Shown here piece after piece: positions 1 to 9,539 of a stretch of 64,000 nt of DNA. Where the stretch lies: positions 2,880,785-2,944,784 of the forward strand of contig NW_026947502.1 in the NCBI RefSeq assembly GCF_034190915.1, written 5' to 3'. The notes under the pieces are model-generated. The model was not told the DNA's origin. It saw nothing but the letters and a program-made list of their open reading frames with translations, and did not search any database. The position numbers and the translations under genes are program-made. This DNA is from Cavia porcellus (taxonomy: Eukaryota; Chordata; Mammalia; Rodentia; Caviidae). Numbering within the stretch: position 1 is the first letter of the stretch; each line of letters starts with the position of its first letter.

Positions 1-556
1 ATCTTCTTTTCTTCCTGGAAAGATGGGTTTCGGGTGTTTTCTCAGGATTCCTGGTAATCGCCTCATAAAACTGATATTTTGTGTGTGCCTGTGTTTGAAT
101 GTTATAAATATAATTTACATTCAATGCAGAGAGTACAAGACTGAGAAGCAGTGAGAGCCCAACTACCAAGAGTCTGAGCGTGCATTCTCTTTTGCCTGAG
201 TATTTTGTAGCATTGTTTTTAAAATGTTAATAACCTACTGTGTACTTCCCAGTTAGGGAGTATCCCAGCGACTTTATGTGGGTGATCTCAGGCTGTATAG
301 CCAACTTTGCAAAGTAAGTAGTTGTATTAAGAACATTTTTCACAAATGATGTCCAGAAGGGTGCGCTAGACTCCCCAGGAAATTCTAGGGCACATGGAGC
401 AGCTGCAGGCTGAGCACCTCCAATTCACAGAGCTCACCCACCCCACCCTACTCACAATGTAACTAGCTTGTGACCTGGTTTCCACTAAATAGCTCAGAAC
501 CATTAGTCAATAGTTCTATACACACGATTGTTACTGCTGCATGTTTCTCGTATAGA
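1..556. other. Intergenic sequence, no gene seen
   Basis: AT-rich non-repetitive sequence with no convincing reading frame, RNA gene or recognisable repeat. It is the left flank of the provirus; the bases at 557-562 are the left target-site copy. Confidence 0.6.
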
Positions 557-562
557 CTTACC
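557..562. repeat. Target-site duplication of provirus, left copy
   Basis: The hexamer cttacc directly precedes the 5' LTR and recurs at 4207-4212 directly after the 3' LTR. Confidence 0.9.
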
Positions 563-887
563 TGTTGGGCGTAGGCGCTCAACATACCATACCCCAGCCG
601 GGACTAAGGACCACGCCAGCTTCCGCAATGCGCTACGTTCCTCTTTAAATTAGCCAACCCGTGCGCACCCCGCGCTCTACTCCATACTCTGTGGCAACTC
701 CTGATTGGCCACAGCTGGATATAGTAGCCAGAGCCTACATCCTATTCCCGCCCTGCTTCCTTGTGGCAGCCTGTGATTGGTCACGGCCAAATATATAAAC
801 CAGAGCCCGCGTAAATAAACTAGCAGTTAACTGTTGTCCACAAAAGCGTCTCCTGTCTCCTGTTTCATTGGGGAGCTGCGCCGGTCA
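563..887 (+). repeat. 5' LTR
   Basis: Starts TGTTGGGC and ends GCCGGTCA. It contains two ATTGG (CCAAT-type) boxes near 702 and 774, a TATATAA box at 792-798 and an AATAAA signal at 814-819. It matches the 3' LTR over its full length with five substitutions. The last 37 bases belong to a 51-bp unit that is duplicated immediately downstream. Confidence 0.93.
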
Positions 888-952
888 ACTGGTGGCCCGT
901 ATCCTGTCTCCTGTTTCATTGGGGAGCTGCGCCGGTCAACTGGTGGCCCGTA
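851..952 (+). repeat. Exact 51-bp tandem duplication across LTR end and primer-binding site
   Basis: The unit at 851-901 is repeated without change at 902-952. Each unit carries the last 37 bases of the LTR, its terminal CA, and the first bases of the putative primer-binding site (TGGTGGCCCGTA...). The 3' LTR has only one copy of the LTR part, so the duplication arose after integration or during reverse transcription. Confidence 0.92.
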
Positions 953-958
953 CGGGGA
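941..958 (+). promoter_or_regulatory. Putative primer-binding site
   Basis: A TGGTGGCCCGTACGGGGA segment begins just after the second LTR-end copy with a two-base spacer, the usual location for a tRNA primer site. I could not assign the tRNA with confidence; tRNA-Asp is the nearest by eye but with several mismatches. Confidence 0.45.
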
Positions 959-1032
959 GCCCGGAACGCTGAGACCCTCTCTCCGACAGTACGGGGAACG
1001 AACCTCTCTCTCCGATGGAACAGAGACGTCAA

Positions 1033-1165
1033 CAGGTAAAACCGTCAAGCGCTGATAGCGGGGGCTACTCGGCGGGCGGGGGCTGACAGGTTAAACTGCT
1101 CAACGTTGGTAGCGGGGGCTACGCAACAGGCAGCGGGGGCTGCGGGCCGGATAGCGGGGGCTATC
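1033..1165 (+). repeat. Imperfect tandem repeats in proviral leader
   Basis: The motif AGCGGGGGCT or a close variant occurs five times between about 1057 and 1162. A longer unit of about 53 bp starting CAGGTAAAAC at 1033 recurs as CAGGTTAAAC at 1086, each ending in the G-rich motif. The first CAG/GTAAAA also resembles a splice donor. Confidence 0.7.
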
Positions 1166-1377
1166 GGGCAACCTTGGGCGGACGCATCGCAAGGGTCGAG
1201 GAACTCGTAAAAACAGTTCCCGGTGCCGTAAAGAGGCAGGTTTTGGGGGCGCCGTAAAGGGGCGCGGGGACTAAGCTGTCCCTGTTACAAAAAACAAACA
1301 AACAAACAAAAAAAAAAAAAAAAAAGGGAAAAATAAATAAATAAAAACAAAAAGAAACTCTTGAAATTCCGGTTAAC

Positions 1378-2706
1378 ATGGGTAACAGGGCTGCTCAGCC
1401 ACTGTCAGTCACCTTAAGCGACTTACTGAGAGAAAAGGGATTACAAATGAAATGAGAACAAATTCAAAACTTTCTCGATCAGGTCGATAAGGTAGCACCT
1501 TGGTTTGGTCCCACGGGGTCCATTACCATCCCCAGCTGGGATAAATTAGGGAGAGATCTTGACTTTGCAGCAGAAAATGGCCTCTTGGAGCCAGGAGTCA
1601 GACCCCTTTGGGCCATAGTGAGAAGCTTCCTTGCAGACACCTCTTGTCGTGACCATATAAGGGCTGGCGTCATGGCGCTTGATTACCATCAGGCAGAATC
1701 CTCCCGTGAGCAATCTCGCGAGTCCAGTGCCGCAGGCGAGGTGACCCCACCCAACCCAGAAACAAAGGACTCGTCAGATAATGAGGGGGAGGAGGAAGAA
1801 GTATACAAAATGGTGGATGCAGACACCACCGAAAGAGGGGAAGTCACACACACGCAGTCGAGAGGGCCTTACTCTGAGGCCATAAATGAGCTGCAACGCA
1901 GGATTTCTCAGAGTAAATGGGTCAATAAAAGCGAGTACGGGATCCCAGGGCCACCCCGTATAAGACCTACGGCTCTACCTCCCGACCCGCCAGATTATCA
2001 TGCTTATCTGAGACCCTGCCATCAGCTATGTAGCTGTCCGCAACGGGTCCAGACGTCCCCTAGGACATTCCAGGAAGACCTTTGGCATCAAGTCAAAAGA
2101 GAGGACCCAGGAGGCCTGGGCCATTTTCTCCAGGCTTTTCCGGTTGCTGTAGATGCTCAGGGAAACAGAGCCCACCTGCCTATAGATATAAAGGCGATAA
2201 AGCATCTTAAGGAGGCCAGCACCATGTACGGTGTTAACGGGGCGTATACCCTGTCCCTAGTAGAAGCCCTGGCAGGAAATGCCATGACACCTGCTGATTG
2301 GGCCAGTTTGTGCAAGGCAGTGCTCAGCCCAGGCCAATATCTTGATTGGAAAGCTTGGAATGTTGAACTTGCCACAGAACAGGCCCAAGCTAATGCCCAG
2401 AACAATCAGGCTGCCTGGAACGTGGATATGTTATTAGGACAAGGGCAGTATCTCAATAACCAGCTGATATTTCCACAAGAGGTGTATGCACAGATAAATA
2501 GAATAGCCATACAAGCATGGAAATGGGTCTCGGCTAGGGGAGAAGTCTCAGGCCACTTGACAAAAATTTTGCAGGGCCCGAGCGAGCCTTTTTCAGATTT
2601 TGTGGCCCGCATGATGGAGGCGGCGGGGAGAATTTTTGGAGACGCAGAGACAGCCATGCTGCTCATTAAGCAGCTCACAGCTGCTCTGGGTCAGCACCAG
2701 GTGTAG
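1378..2706 (+). pseudogene. gag: gag remnant (matrix to capsid), one in-frame stop
   Basis: The ATG at 1378 is followed by GGT (MG, myristoylation-type start). The frame is closed once by TGA at 1453-1455 and then stays open from there to TAG at 2704. The N-terminal part resembles betaretroviral matrix (FLDQVDK...PWF). The C-terminal half resembles capsid and carries a major-homology-region-like segment near 2569-2640 (QGPSEPFSDFVARM). The capsid end, nucleocapsid zinc knuckles and protease are absent. It would encode a structural polyprotein in an intact virus; here it is broken and is described as a fossil only. Confidence 0.85.
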
Positions 2707-2759
2707 TTTGTTAACTTGGCAGGAGTCGGGGCTTGCCATTGTTGACGGCCCCTACCACG

Positions 2760-2830
2760 AGACAAAACAAAAGCCACATCCAAACTTATTCAAGAGCAAT
2801 TAAAGTTAGGCCATATCAAACCCTCAAGTC
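2760..2830 (+). pseudogene. pol: Scrap of reverse transcriptase N-terminus
   Basis: In one frame the sequence reads KLIQEQLKLGHI, typical of the first part of betaretroviral reverse transcriptase. The similarity stops at about 2825, where another frame continues as integrase. This marks the left edge of a large pol deletion. Too short to have function. Confidence 0.6.
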
Positions 2831-3263
2831 TATTCTGTTTAAACAAAAGGAGGGTATTGCCCAGGGCATGACACCTAGGGCCAGACTAAATCTTGCCCTC
2901 TTCACTTACAATTTTGTAAACACCAACCCACAAGGATCCACGCCAGCACAGCTACATGCCAACCCTGTCGCACCCAAACATGGTTGGGTACGCTGGAAAG
3001 ACCTCCTGCATGGGGTGTGGAGAGGCCCCAGCCCAGTACTTAGTTGGGCGAGAGGGGCGGTCTGTATCTTCCCGCAGGAAGAAGGCAGCGAACCTGTCTG
3101 GGTCCCGGAACGCCTGATACGTCCCTGCAAACCACCAGACCCCGACCCAGAGGAAATGTCAACCACAGAACAGGGGAACCAACAGGAGCCTCACAAGCCA
3201 GACCTAGCAAGTACACCCACAACTCCCATTAACTATGGCACCTTGGCCAACTCCCCTGGTTAG
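2810..3263 (+). pseudogene. pol: Integrase C-terminal remnant
   Basis: An open frame runs to TAG at 3261. It contains an integrase core tail (LFKQKEGIAQGMTPRARLNL) and a C-terminal DNA-binding region with the tryptophan-rich pattern WVRWKDLLHGVWRGPSPVL followed by a WVPERLIRP end. The catalytic DDE residues lie in the deleted part, so it is inactive. The frame ends over the start of the env remnant, as in betaretroviruses where pol and env overlap. Confidence 0.8.
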
Positions 3264-3612
3264 TAGCCTCCTTTTCCCCTCCTTCTTGCATCTCGTATGG
3301 CCCTTGCAGCCAATGACTTTTCTAAATTGCTCCACCACAACCTGTTATATGTTATAATGTTGGGATAACAGTACACTTTCAGCTGTTGTTATGCAGGTAC
3401 TCCAGTTCACACCGGTTCCAGTTATGGCAGACTCAGACGAGTTTCCTGTGATCCAGCTCGGGCCAACTCTCCAATTGGCTTTCATAAAGGAATGGGCAGG
3501 AACAGGGGCTCTGGCTACCATGACCACACTTGCCGCATTCGGCAGTCTACTTCTGCTCTGTCGGATTCGCAGTCAAAGGAATAGGGACAAAGTATCAAAC
3601 AAGCATTGCTGA
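3234..3612 (+). pseudogene. env: env remnant: leader start and transmembrane end
   Basis: An ATG at 3234 begins a short hydrophobic leader-like peptide that stops at about 3358. A second open stretch from 3391 ends at TGA 3610-3612 and has a hydrophobic segment (LATMTTLAAFGSLLLLC) followed by a basic tail, the form of an Env transmembrane end. Almost all of the surface and ectodomain region is missing, so no envelope can be made. Confidence 0.65.
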
Positions 3613-3636
3613 TCATGGAATCTGGTCAAAGCCCGG

Positions 3637-3656
3637 CAGCATGGCTCGCCATGCTG
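3637..3656 (+). promoter_or_regulatory. Perfect hairpin between env remnant and 3' LTR
   Basis: CAGCATGGC, a TC loop and GCCATGCTG form a 9-bp perfect stem. It lies in about 255 bp of non-coding sequence between env and the polypurine tract. In simple betaretroviruses this place holds RNA export elements, but I see no sequence match to a known one. Confidence 0.4.
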
Positions 3657-3867
3657 TGACGCAGGTGTGGATCAAAGCATCACAGGGGGTGTCGTCCTTG
3701 GCCAGGAGACACCCCGGTCCCCATGTCGGCGAGCATGCGGGTTGGGATCATAAAACAATACTCCCGCCCCCTCCAAAAAAGCACCAACCAGTAGTGAGGC
3801 ATTGTCATGACTGCAGCTTGACACCTCACGAGGGGCACGGACCTCTGAAGACCCTGCGTCAGTTATA

Positions 3868-3881
3868 AAGAAAGGGGGAGA
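3868..3881 (+). promoter_or_regulatory. Polypurine tract
   Basis: An uninterrupted purine run (AAAGAAAGGGGGAGA) directly precedes the TG of the 3' LTR, the standard plus-strand primer position. Confidence 0.88.
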
Positions 3882-4206
3882 TGTTGGGCGCAGGCGCTCA
3901 ACATACCATACCCCAGCAGGGACTAAGGACCACGCCAGCTTCCGCAATGCGCTATGTCCCTCTTTAAATTAGCCAACCCGTGCGCACCCCGCGCTCTACT
4001 CCATACTCTGTGGCAACTCCTGATTGGCCACAGCTGGATATAGTAGCCAGAGCCTACATCCTATTCCCGCCCTGCTTCCTTGTGGCAGCCTGTGATTGGT
4101 CACGGCCAAATATATAAACCAGAGCCCGCGTAAATAAACTAGCAGTTAACTGTCGTCCACAAAAGCGTCTCCTGTCTCCTGTTTCATTGGGGAGCTGCGC
4201 CGGTCA
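3882..4206 (+). repeat. 3' LTR
   Basis: 325 bp, same ends and signals as the 5' LTR, with five substitutions between them. It is followed at 4207-4212 by the right cttacc target copy. Confidence 0.93.
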
Positions 4207-4212
4207 CTTACC

Positions 4213-4555
4213 TGACCTCTGTGAGGTCTGTATTGCCTTCAGTTCCCCAAACTGAAGTCCTTTTCTCTCTTCTCTTCCTTTCCTTCAGGAAGGGCCAGGC
4301 TTGACCTCTATCAACTCCTGAAGCCAAAGTCACTTGCTAGTTTCTCTCGCTCTCCAATTAAAATGTGTTCCTACGAATTCTTGCTGGTTGCAAGTTTTAA
4401 GGTCTCTGCACTAGCTGGTTGCATTGGGAGTAGCCCAAGAGTGTAGGTAATGCAGCCAACCATCATGAAGACAGCAGTGCCAGGCCTTTTCCCAAGGAAG
4501 AATGCTAGTCCAGAGGCTCTCGGGTGCTGGACTGGACAGAAGGAAGTGAGCAGAA
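4213..4555 (+). repeat. Duplicated block, copy 1 (other copy 56360-56700)
   Basis: This stretch and 56360-56700 align in the same orientation with high identity, sharing for example ctgtattgccttcag and ccaaccatcatgaagaca. The provirus sits at its left edge in this copy only. No coding frame is shared. It suggests that the outer flanks of the IRG cluster are themselves duplicated. Confidence 0.75.
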
Positions 4556-4559
4556 GACT

Positions 4560-4625
4560 TTGGTAATCCTCCTGTCTCAGCCTCAAGGGCTGGGACTGCA
4601 GGTGTGCCCCACCATGCCCACCTCT
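4560..4625 (-). mobile_element. B1-type SINE fragment
   Basis: Reads as the minus-strand 7SL-derived end: cctgtctcagcctcaagg followed by gggctgggactgcaggtgtg. Confidence 0.6.
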
Positions 4626-4974
4626 TGCCTCCATTATTTTAAATCTCTGGGTCAGGTCTCTGCTCGGCTCCACAGAGCATGCTCATCAGTCCGAGTGTCA
4701 GCATGGCTAGATGAGTTTTCAGGCTCTCAGCTGTCAGTTGTTATAGCAGCCACCTCCAGATGCCCTGGGTGGATGCCTCCTAGGATCCAGAATGGTCCTA
4801 AATCTGCAGTGGATTCAGATTCCAGGGAAAGCAGCCTCACGGACCACTCCCAAGGTGGGGTCAGCTCCTGAGTTGGGGGATTCACCCGGGATGGAACCGC
4901 GCCCCCCCCCATTCACCCCCTGGAAGAACAATCATCTTATGGGCACTCAATTGAGAACCAAGCTGAGATAGAAT
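4626..4974. other. Intergenic, no gene seen
   Basis: Weakly resembles the IRG intron blocks near 18.65 and 34.55 kb in places, and includes a C-run at 4901-4910. No supported gene. Confidence 0.4.
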
Positions 4975-5130
4975 TAAAAAAAAAAAAAAGAAAGCAGACA
5001 GGGAGGATCCAAATCTTATAACTGTATTTTTAGCCTGGGCAATTTAGTGACTTGGTGAGACCGTTTCAAAATATAAAAATTAAAAAGGGCAGGGCTATAG
5101 CTCAGCAAGGCTGCCCTGGATTCCCTCTCC
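4975..5130 (+). mobile_element. Composite B1-dID-like SINE
   Basis: A degraded B1 part (agcctgggcaatttagtgac...tgagacc) runs through an A-rich linker into an ID-like part (gggctatagctcagc). This B1 plus ID arrangement is typical of squirrel- and dormouse-type rodents and is one reason for the lineage guess. Confidence 0.6.
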
Positions 5131-5139
5131 AGTCTTGGG

Positions 5140-5500
5140 GGGTAGAGTGTGAACGTTTTGGCCCAGACAGTACACTGCAGCAGGTAAAGCCTCAGGCAGA
5201 ATAAAGGAGCCCCATCTTCCCCACCCCTAGGAATTTGTCCCTGGCGCCAAAGGACTCCCAATGAGATACCTGTGCATCCCTAATGCCCCCTCAGGCTCCA
5301 ACACAAACCTAAGCTACATGTATGCCTTCATTCCACGCGACCCATGGCGAGATCACAGACCCAGGGGAGATGCCAGACCCCAGGGAGTCAGGGGGACTCT
5401 CCCCGCATTCTCAAAATAAAGGTCATTTGTATGTCATACTTCTTTTCAGCTGCTGCCCCACAATTCTATCAGGCTGGACCTGTGGGGGGAATAAAAAGAG
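5140..5500 (+). repeat. LTR-like dispersed repeat, copy 1
   Basis: Similar sequence occurs here, at 7480-7800 and at 51470-51817. All share a gcccagac...acactg start region and a ctgtgcatc...taatg middle; copies 1 and 3 also share an AATAAA near gtcattt. The single AATAAA and about 350-bp length suggest a solo LTR, but the family was not identified. Confidence 0.5.
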
Positions 5501-5799
5501 ACCGCACCTCTGGGACGCAAAGTGACCCTGGGTACCCCTCCCCGCACGCCAGCGCCTTACTGCCTAGGCTTGCTTATGCTTCTTAGGCTTGTGTTTTATT
5601 TTTGTCTTTAATTTTCTTTTCATCATACCCAGATCCCATGAAGAGACGGTAAGGCCACAAGGCGGCTTAGCTGGTCAGGAAAGCCGAGCCACAGAGACGC
5701 AGGGGCAGCCCTGGCTGCAGGAGCTGGCGACCTGGGGACCGACTGCGGCTCCTTCCTGAGCGCCTTCTCAGACAGAGCACAAGGAAACCCACCCACAAG

Positions 5800-6320
5800 G
5801 AGAATCCGGCTTTCAAGGAATGTTGGGGAGGCCCCCGCCCCAGCCGGCAGGTGGGCCAGCCTGCCGAGGCACTCCCCGCCCGTCGCCACCCGGGGCAACC
5901 TCCCGCGCGGCGCAGGCCGAGCGCCCCTCTCGGGGCCGGAGATCAGCAGCGCCCCCGGCCCGCAGGAGGAGCCGCCCTGGGCGCCCCACTCCCGGCGCAG
6001 AGCGGAGTGGGCGGTGCAGACGAGGAGAGCCGAGGTCAGCAGCACGATTTCCCGTCCTCCTCTTCTCGGATCCGCGGAGGAGGTCGGGGCAGGTACGGAG
6101 GCCGGAGCCGCCCTGCAGCCCGCGCTGCTGATGGAGGGTCTGGAGCGGCGTGGGGGGGAGCTGCGGCGGGGGGCGGGGCCTGAGCGTGATTGGGGCGGGG
6201 CCTGAGCGTGATGGGGGCGGGGGTTGCGCACGGCAGAGGGGAGGGGCTTGCGTGAGGCTGAGGGGCGGGGCCTGCGCACGGCCGGGGGGCGGCGCTTGAG
6301 CGCCTCCAGCGAGCTGTGCG
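5800..6320. promoter_or_regulatory. CpG island with GC boxes
   Basis: A dense GC- and CpG-rich stretch, sharply different from its surroundings, with repeated GC boxes (ggggcggggcc) between about 6155 and 6290. The open frames on both strands here are typical GC-rich artefacts. It looks like a housekeeping-type promoter, but no exon of a known gene could be recognised on either side. Confidence 0.7.
6155..6300 (+). repeat. GC-box tandem repeats
   Basis: The unit ggggcggggcctgagcgtgat occurs twice in tandem near 6171-6212, followed by diverged versions with ttgcgtgaggc and cctgcgcacggc. Multiple Sp1-type sites result. Confidence 0.65.
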
Positions 6321-7470
6321 GCCACCAGGTGTCGCCCTTCTCCCTGCTTTCTCTGCCTCCGCTGTTTCCCGCCTTCCTCTCCTTCCCTTCCTTACTACTT
6401 CTTGCCTGGAGTTCTTGCTTCTGGGTCAGTCATACTCGTTTTAAATTTTGTGTCTCCTGCTTTTAAAGCTCCTTTTAAACGTTTCCCGTATCCTGCCCTC
6501 TCGCAGTCTGTCCTAGCTTATGTTCCCCTCTGCTCTCCCTGTTCTGTTCTGTTTGCTCTTCCTTGGCTTGCTTCTCCCCTTGTCTTGGTGCTGCTTCTCC
6601 ACCTTTCAGACCCACAGTACCGAGTCCCTCCTCCCGGTCCCGCATCCCGCCCCACCGAGACCCGCTGACCCTCAGCGCTTAGCCTTCGTGCAGCTGTGAG
6701 GACCTACAGCCTGACCCCTCTGGTTTCTTCCCACTGACTCGTGCCTTCCACCCACCCCTCCATCCCTTCCCTTTGTCCCGGTCACAGACTGACTGCTAGT
6801 GGTGGTGTCCTACAGACCAGCGGCCGCGAACCTGGGGCACGCGTGCCACAGCAGGCACGCAGGCGCCTCTCTGTTGGCATCGCCCCAGCAGCTGCGCTCT
6901 GGGTGACTGAACGCTCAGGAGCAGCGCCGGAGTGGCAGGCCATCAGGAGTGACAGGCTGGCAGAGCACATTTCCGTCCGTCCGTGGGAGCCTCAGGCGGG
7001 GGAAGGCTGCACCTCGGAACTGGGATAACAACAACGCAAAGTGGGGACACGCTTGGGTGAGGGGTCGCCGTATTCATGTGCACCAGGCAGCCCTGGATGG
7101 ACTGCAGACCGGCTCCCTGCGGGAGGAGTTGTGAGACTGACCAAAGACGAAACCCATGGTGAGGAGCAGAGACCTGAAAGGACACAGCTGAAGGCATAAG
7201 AATGGAATGAAAGACGAATTTCAGTCTGGACTGTAGCACATTACACCTATGCCATGCAATGAACAGGGAATTGAAATGTTTTTCTAAAAACAAACAAACA
7301 AACAAACAAACAAAAAACCATCCGAGAAATTTTCAGTGATGAACACAATACTCTTTGGTTGTCATGACGAGGTCACAGTTCCTGTCCCCATAACATTAAG
7401 GAAAGGCTGAGGTGCCTCCTTGGAAGCTGGCTTCCCCGCTGTGCTGAGGTTTTTTTAAGAAAGCTCTTGG
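6321..7470. other. Sequence downstream of CpG island, no gene assigned
   Basis: Pyrimidine-rich up to about 6740, then mixed sequence. An (AAAC)n run lies at 7290-7314. Open frames are short and have no family resemblance that I recognise. Confidence 0.45.
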
Positions 7471-7479
7471 TCAAAGGGT

Positions 7480-7800
7480 TCTTGGCCCAGACCGGACACT
7501 GTAGCCAGAAAACACCTCAGCCAGGATCAAAAAGCTCCTGTCTCCCCCCAACTCCCGCCCCTCGAGATTTACCTGTAACTCTACATCCCCCACCCTTCGG
7601 AATCTGCCCCTGGCTCAAAGCCTGTGGCAATGAAATACCTGTGCATCTCTAATGGCCTTAGGGCACTGCCTTCAGCTTAGGCTACTCACAGTCCCCCACA
7701 CCACGTGTCTGCGAGAGAGATCCCCTGATTCCAGCAGCCAGCACGCCAGTGCTCTCTCCTCATGTTCCCGGAACAAAGGCCTCTTTTGTTTTGTACTCCT
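7480..7800 (+). repeat. LTR-like dispersed repeat, copy 2
   Basis: Matches the repeat at 5140-5500 through cttggcccagac, acactgtagcc, ctgcccctggc and cctgtgcatctctaatg. More diverged towards its end, where no AATAAA is kept. Confidence 0.5.
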
Positions 7801-8755
7801 CAACTTTCAGAAATACTTTCATCTTTTGGAAATAATCCTATCACTCAGCATGTTTGTAAACTTGCTAGACACGCGGTGCGTCACTTTGGTTCCCAGTCAG
7901 ATCTGGAAAGAAGCAGGTCTACAAAGAGGCAGGCATTATTTCACAGTTCTGTCCATGAAAGGCAGACGGTCAGTGTTCTCCGGGGACGAATTTCTGCCTC
8001 TTTGGGTGCAGAAGGAAGCTAAGGCAGCCCACGATGACAACTCGTGCTAACTCTTGCCGAGTTTGGCACTGGGAAGTCGGTGACTTCAGGGCCACCTGGA
8101 CGCCTACGCATGGAACATCCTGAGCAAGGCTGGTGCTTGGCCCAGAAGTCCTCGGTGCCTCGCTAATAGATGCCAGCCCCTTTCCACCGCCCATCTGTGG
8201 TCGGAAAGAGGTGTGGGTGGCGTGAAGGACACATGAGTCTGATGGTGCCACCAACGTAAAATGTGATCTTTGTGTAGAGTCGTGAACACCACGACCATTT
8301 TGAGGTTGTAAAAGCAGCTAAGTGGCTTAAAATCTAAAATGCCAGAATGAAATGGAGCAGACTAGAAATTGTGTCAAAGAACAGAAAACACAGTTTTATA
8401 GCACTGTGCCTCGAGCGTCTCTGCCCCTGGGCGTACGCCTACCTCCAGACCCTCAGAATGATTCAGGAGCTGGCTTTATGTGGGCGGCTCCACCCCAGTT
8501 TGGTGATGGTGGGAACAGAAGTGAGGTGGGGAGGCCAGACGGAGCAGAGGGTGACAGGTTACACGGGAGTCAGGGAATCAGGCCTGACTCAGCAAGAGGA
8601 CCCTCATCCTCCAGGTGTGTCTTCAGTACGTCCCCGTGAAGTCACCTTGCCCTGGAGAAGTCCCTGTGCCAAGAGGGAGCCGGCTGTCTGCTGTGAAAGT
8701 GCCACACAGCTTTCCAAGCAGCTGCTACTCCTGTCTGACAGTGACTGTACCACAG
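7801..8755. other. Intergenic, no gene seen
   Basis: Unique-looking sequence with only short unconvincing frames. Confidence 0.4.
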
Positions 8756-9335
8756 AAGCAGCAGGCAGGCCTGCTGGGCAGGTCCACCCCGCCTGAGCAC
8801 AGGTCACCGGTGGGCCACGCTGCACGGAGGGGCCCTGTGACCCAGGGTGTCACCTGCTCTGCCGTCATGCAGAGGAGACAGGGGGAGAGAGACAGAGGCC
8901 CTGAGCCCGGAGCTCACTGTCCCCTGCTGTCACCAGTGCTGCACTTGGGAGATGCTGAGGAGCCTTGGCCAGAGGTCCCTGCCGCAGCCAGACCAAAAAC
9001 CCCGGGGCCAGTGCAGCAGAGACACTGTGCTGAGAAGCAGGGTGTGAGCACAGAGCTCCCGGAGCCTCACTTGCCAGCAGGTCCCTGGGCCCGGTCCCTC
9101 TACCTCAGTGAGCAGTGGTGGCGGGACCGGCTTCTGTCCCCTGCCTGTGGCTGACTGTGTATGGCGGAGGGGTGGAAATCACCCCAAGCACAGGCCTCCC
9201 CTGATGGCTCAGTCCTGTTTAGGTGTGAGAGTGCTGGTCCCTTGCTGGACTGGGCCCTGCCCCTCATCTGCCAGGAAGGAGGCTGACTTTCTGCCCTGTG
9301 CTGCTTCACTGAAATCAGAAGGGACATTTCAAATA
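8756..9335 (+). repeat. Duplicon block A, copy 1 (other copy 36780-37375)
   Basis: Aligns in direct orientation with 36780-37375, sharing for example gcctcccctgatggctcagt and ctttctgccctgtgctgctt. It marks the outer end of an IRG duplicon unit. Both copies contain frames with indels relative to each other, so no coding function is supported. Confidence 0.85.
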
Positions 9336-9430
9336 GTGTATTTTAAAATCTTGCATTAACTTCCATTTGATTAGGCCAAAATCAAGGGGAGACTCTTCTG
9401 TTGGATTTTATTTTGTGCTAGCACAAATGT

Positions 9431-9523
9431 ATTTTTTTTCTTTTTATCAGTGCCAGGGATCAAACTCAGGACGGCCTGCTTGCAAGGCAGGCGTTTATGC
9501 CTCTGAGCTAACTCCCCAGCCCA
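9431..9523 (-). mobile_element. ID-type SINE
   Basis: On the minus strand it reads ggctggggagttagctcaga with a gcaggc anticodon-arm region and a T-rich (A-tail complement) end at 9431. tRNA-derived SINE. Confidence 0.75.
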
Positions 9524-9539
9524 CAAATGTATTTTTAAA

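Larger units (their letters stand above)
563..4206 (+). mobile_element. Endogenous betaretrovirus-like (class II/ERVK) provirus, internally deleted
   Basis: Two 325-bp LTRs (TG...CA ends) bracket a 3-kb interior, and a 6-bp duplication, cttacc, lies at 557-562 and 4207-4212. A 6-bp target duplication and the capsid and integrase remnants point to a class II element. Internal order is leader, gag with one in-frame stop, a scrap of reverse transcriptase, the integrase C-terminal part, an env start, the env transmembrane end, a polypurine tract and the 3' LTR. Protease, most of pol and most of env are missing, so it is defective. The LTRs differ at five positions (about 1.5%), so the insertion is fairly recent. 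It lies far from the IRG coding exons. Confidence 0.9.

Noticed and set aside
5623..6325. Long proline/arginine-rich open frames on both strands
   Set aside because: They are stop-poor because of the CpG island composition, overlap on all frames and show no domain.
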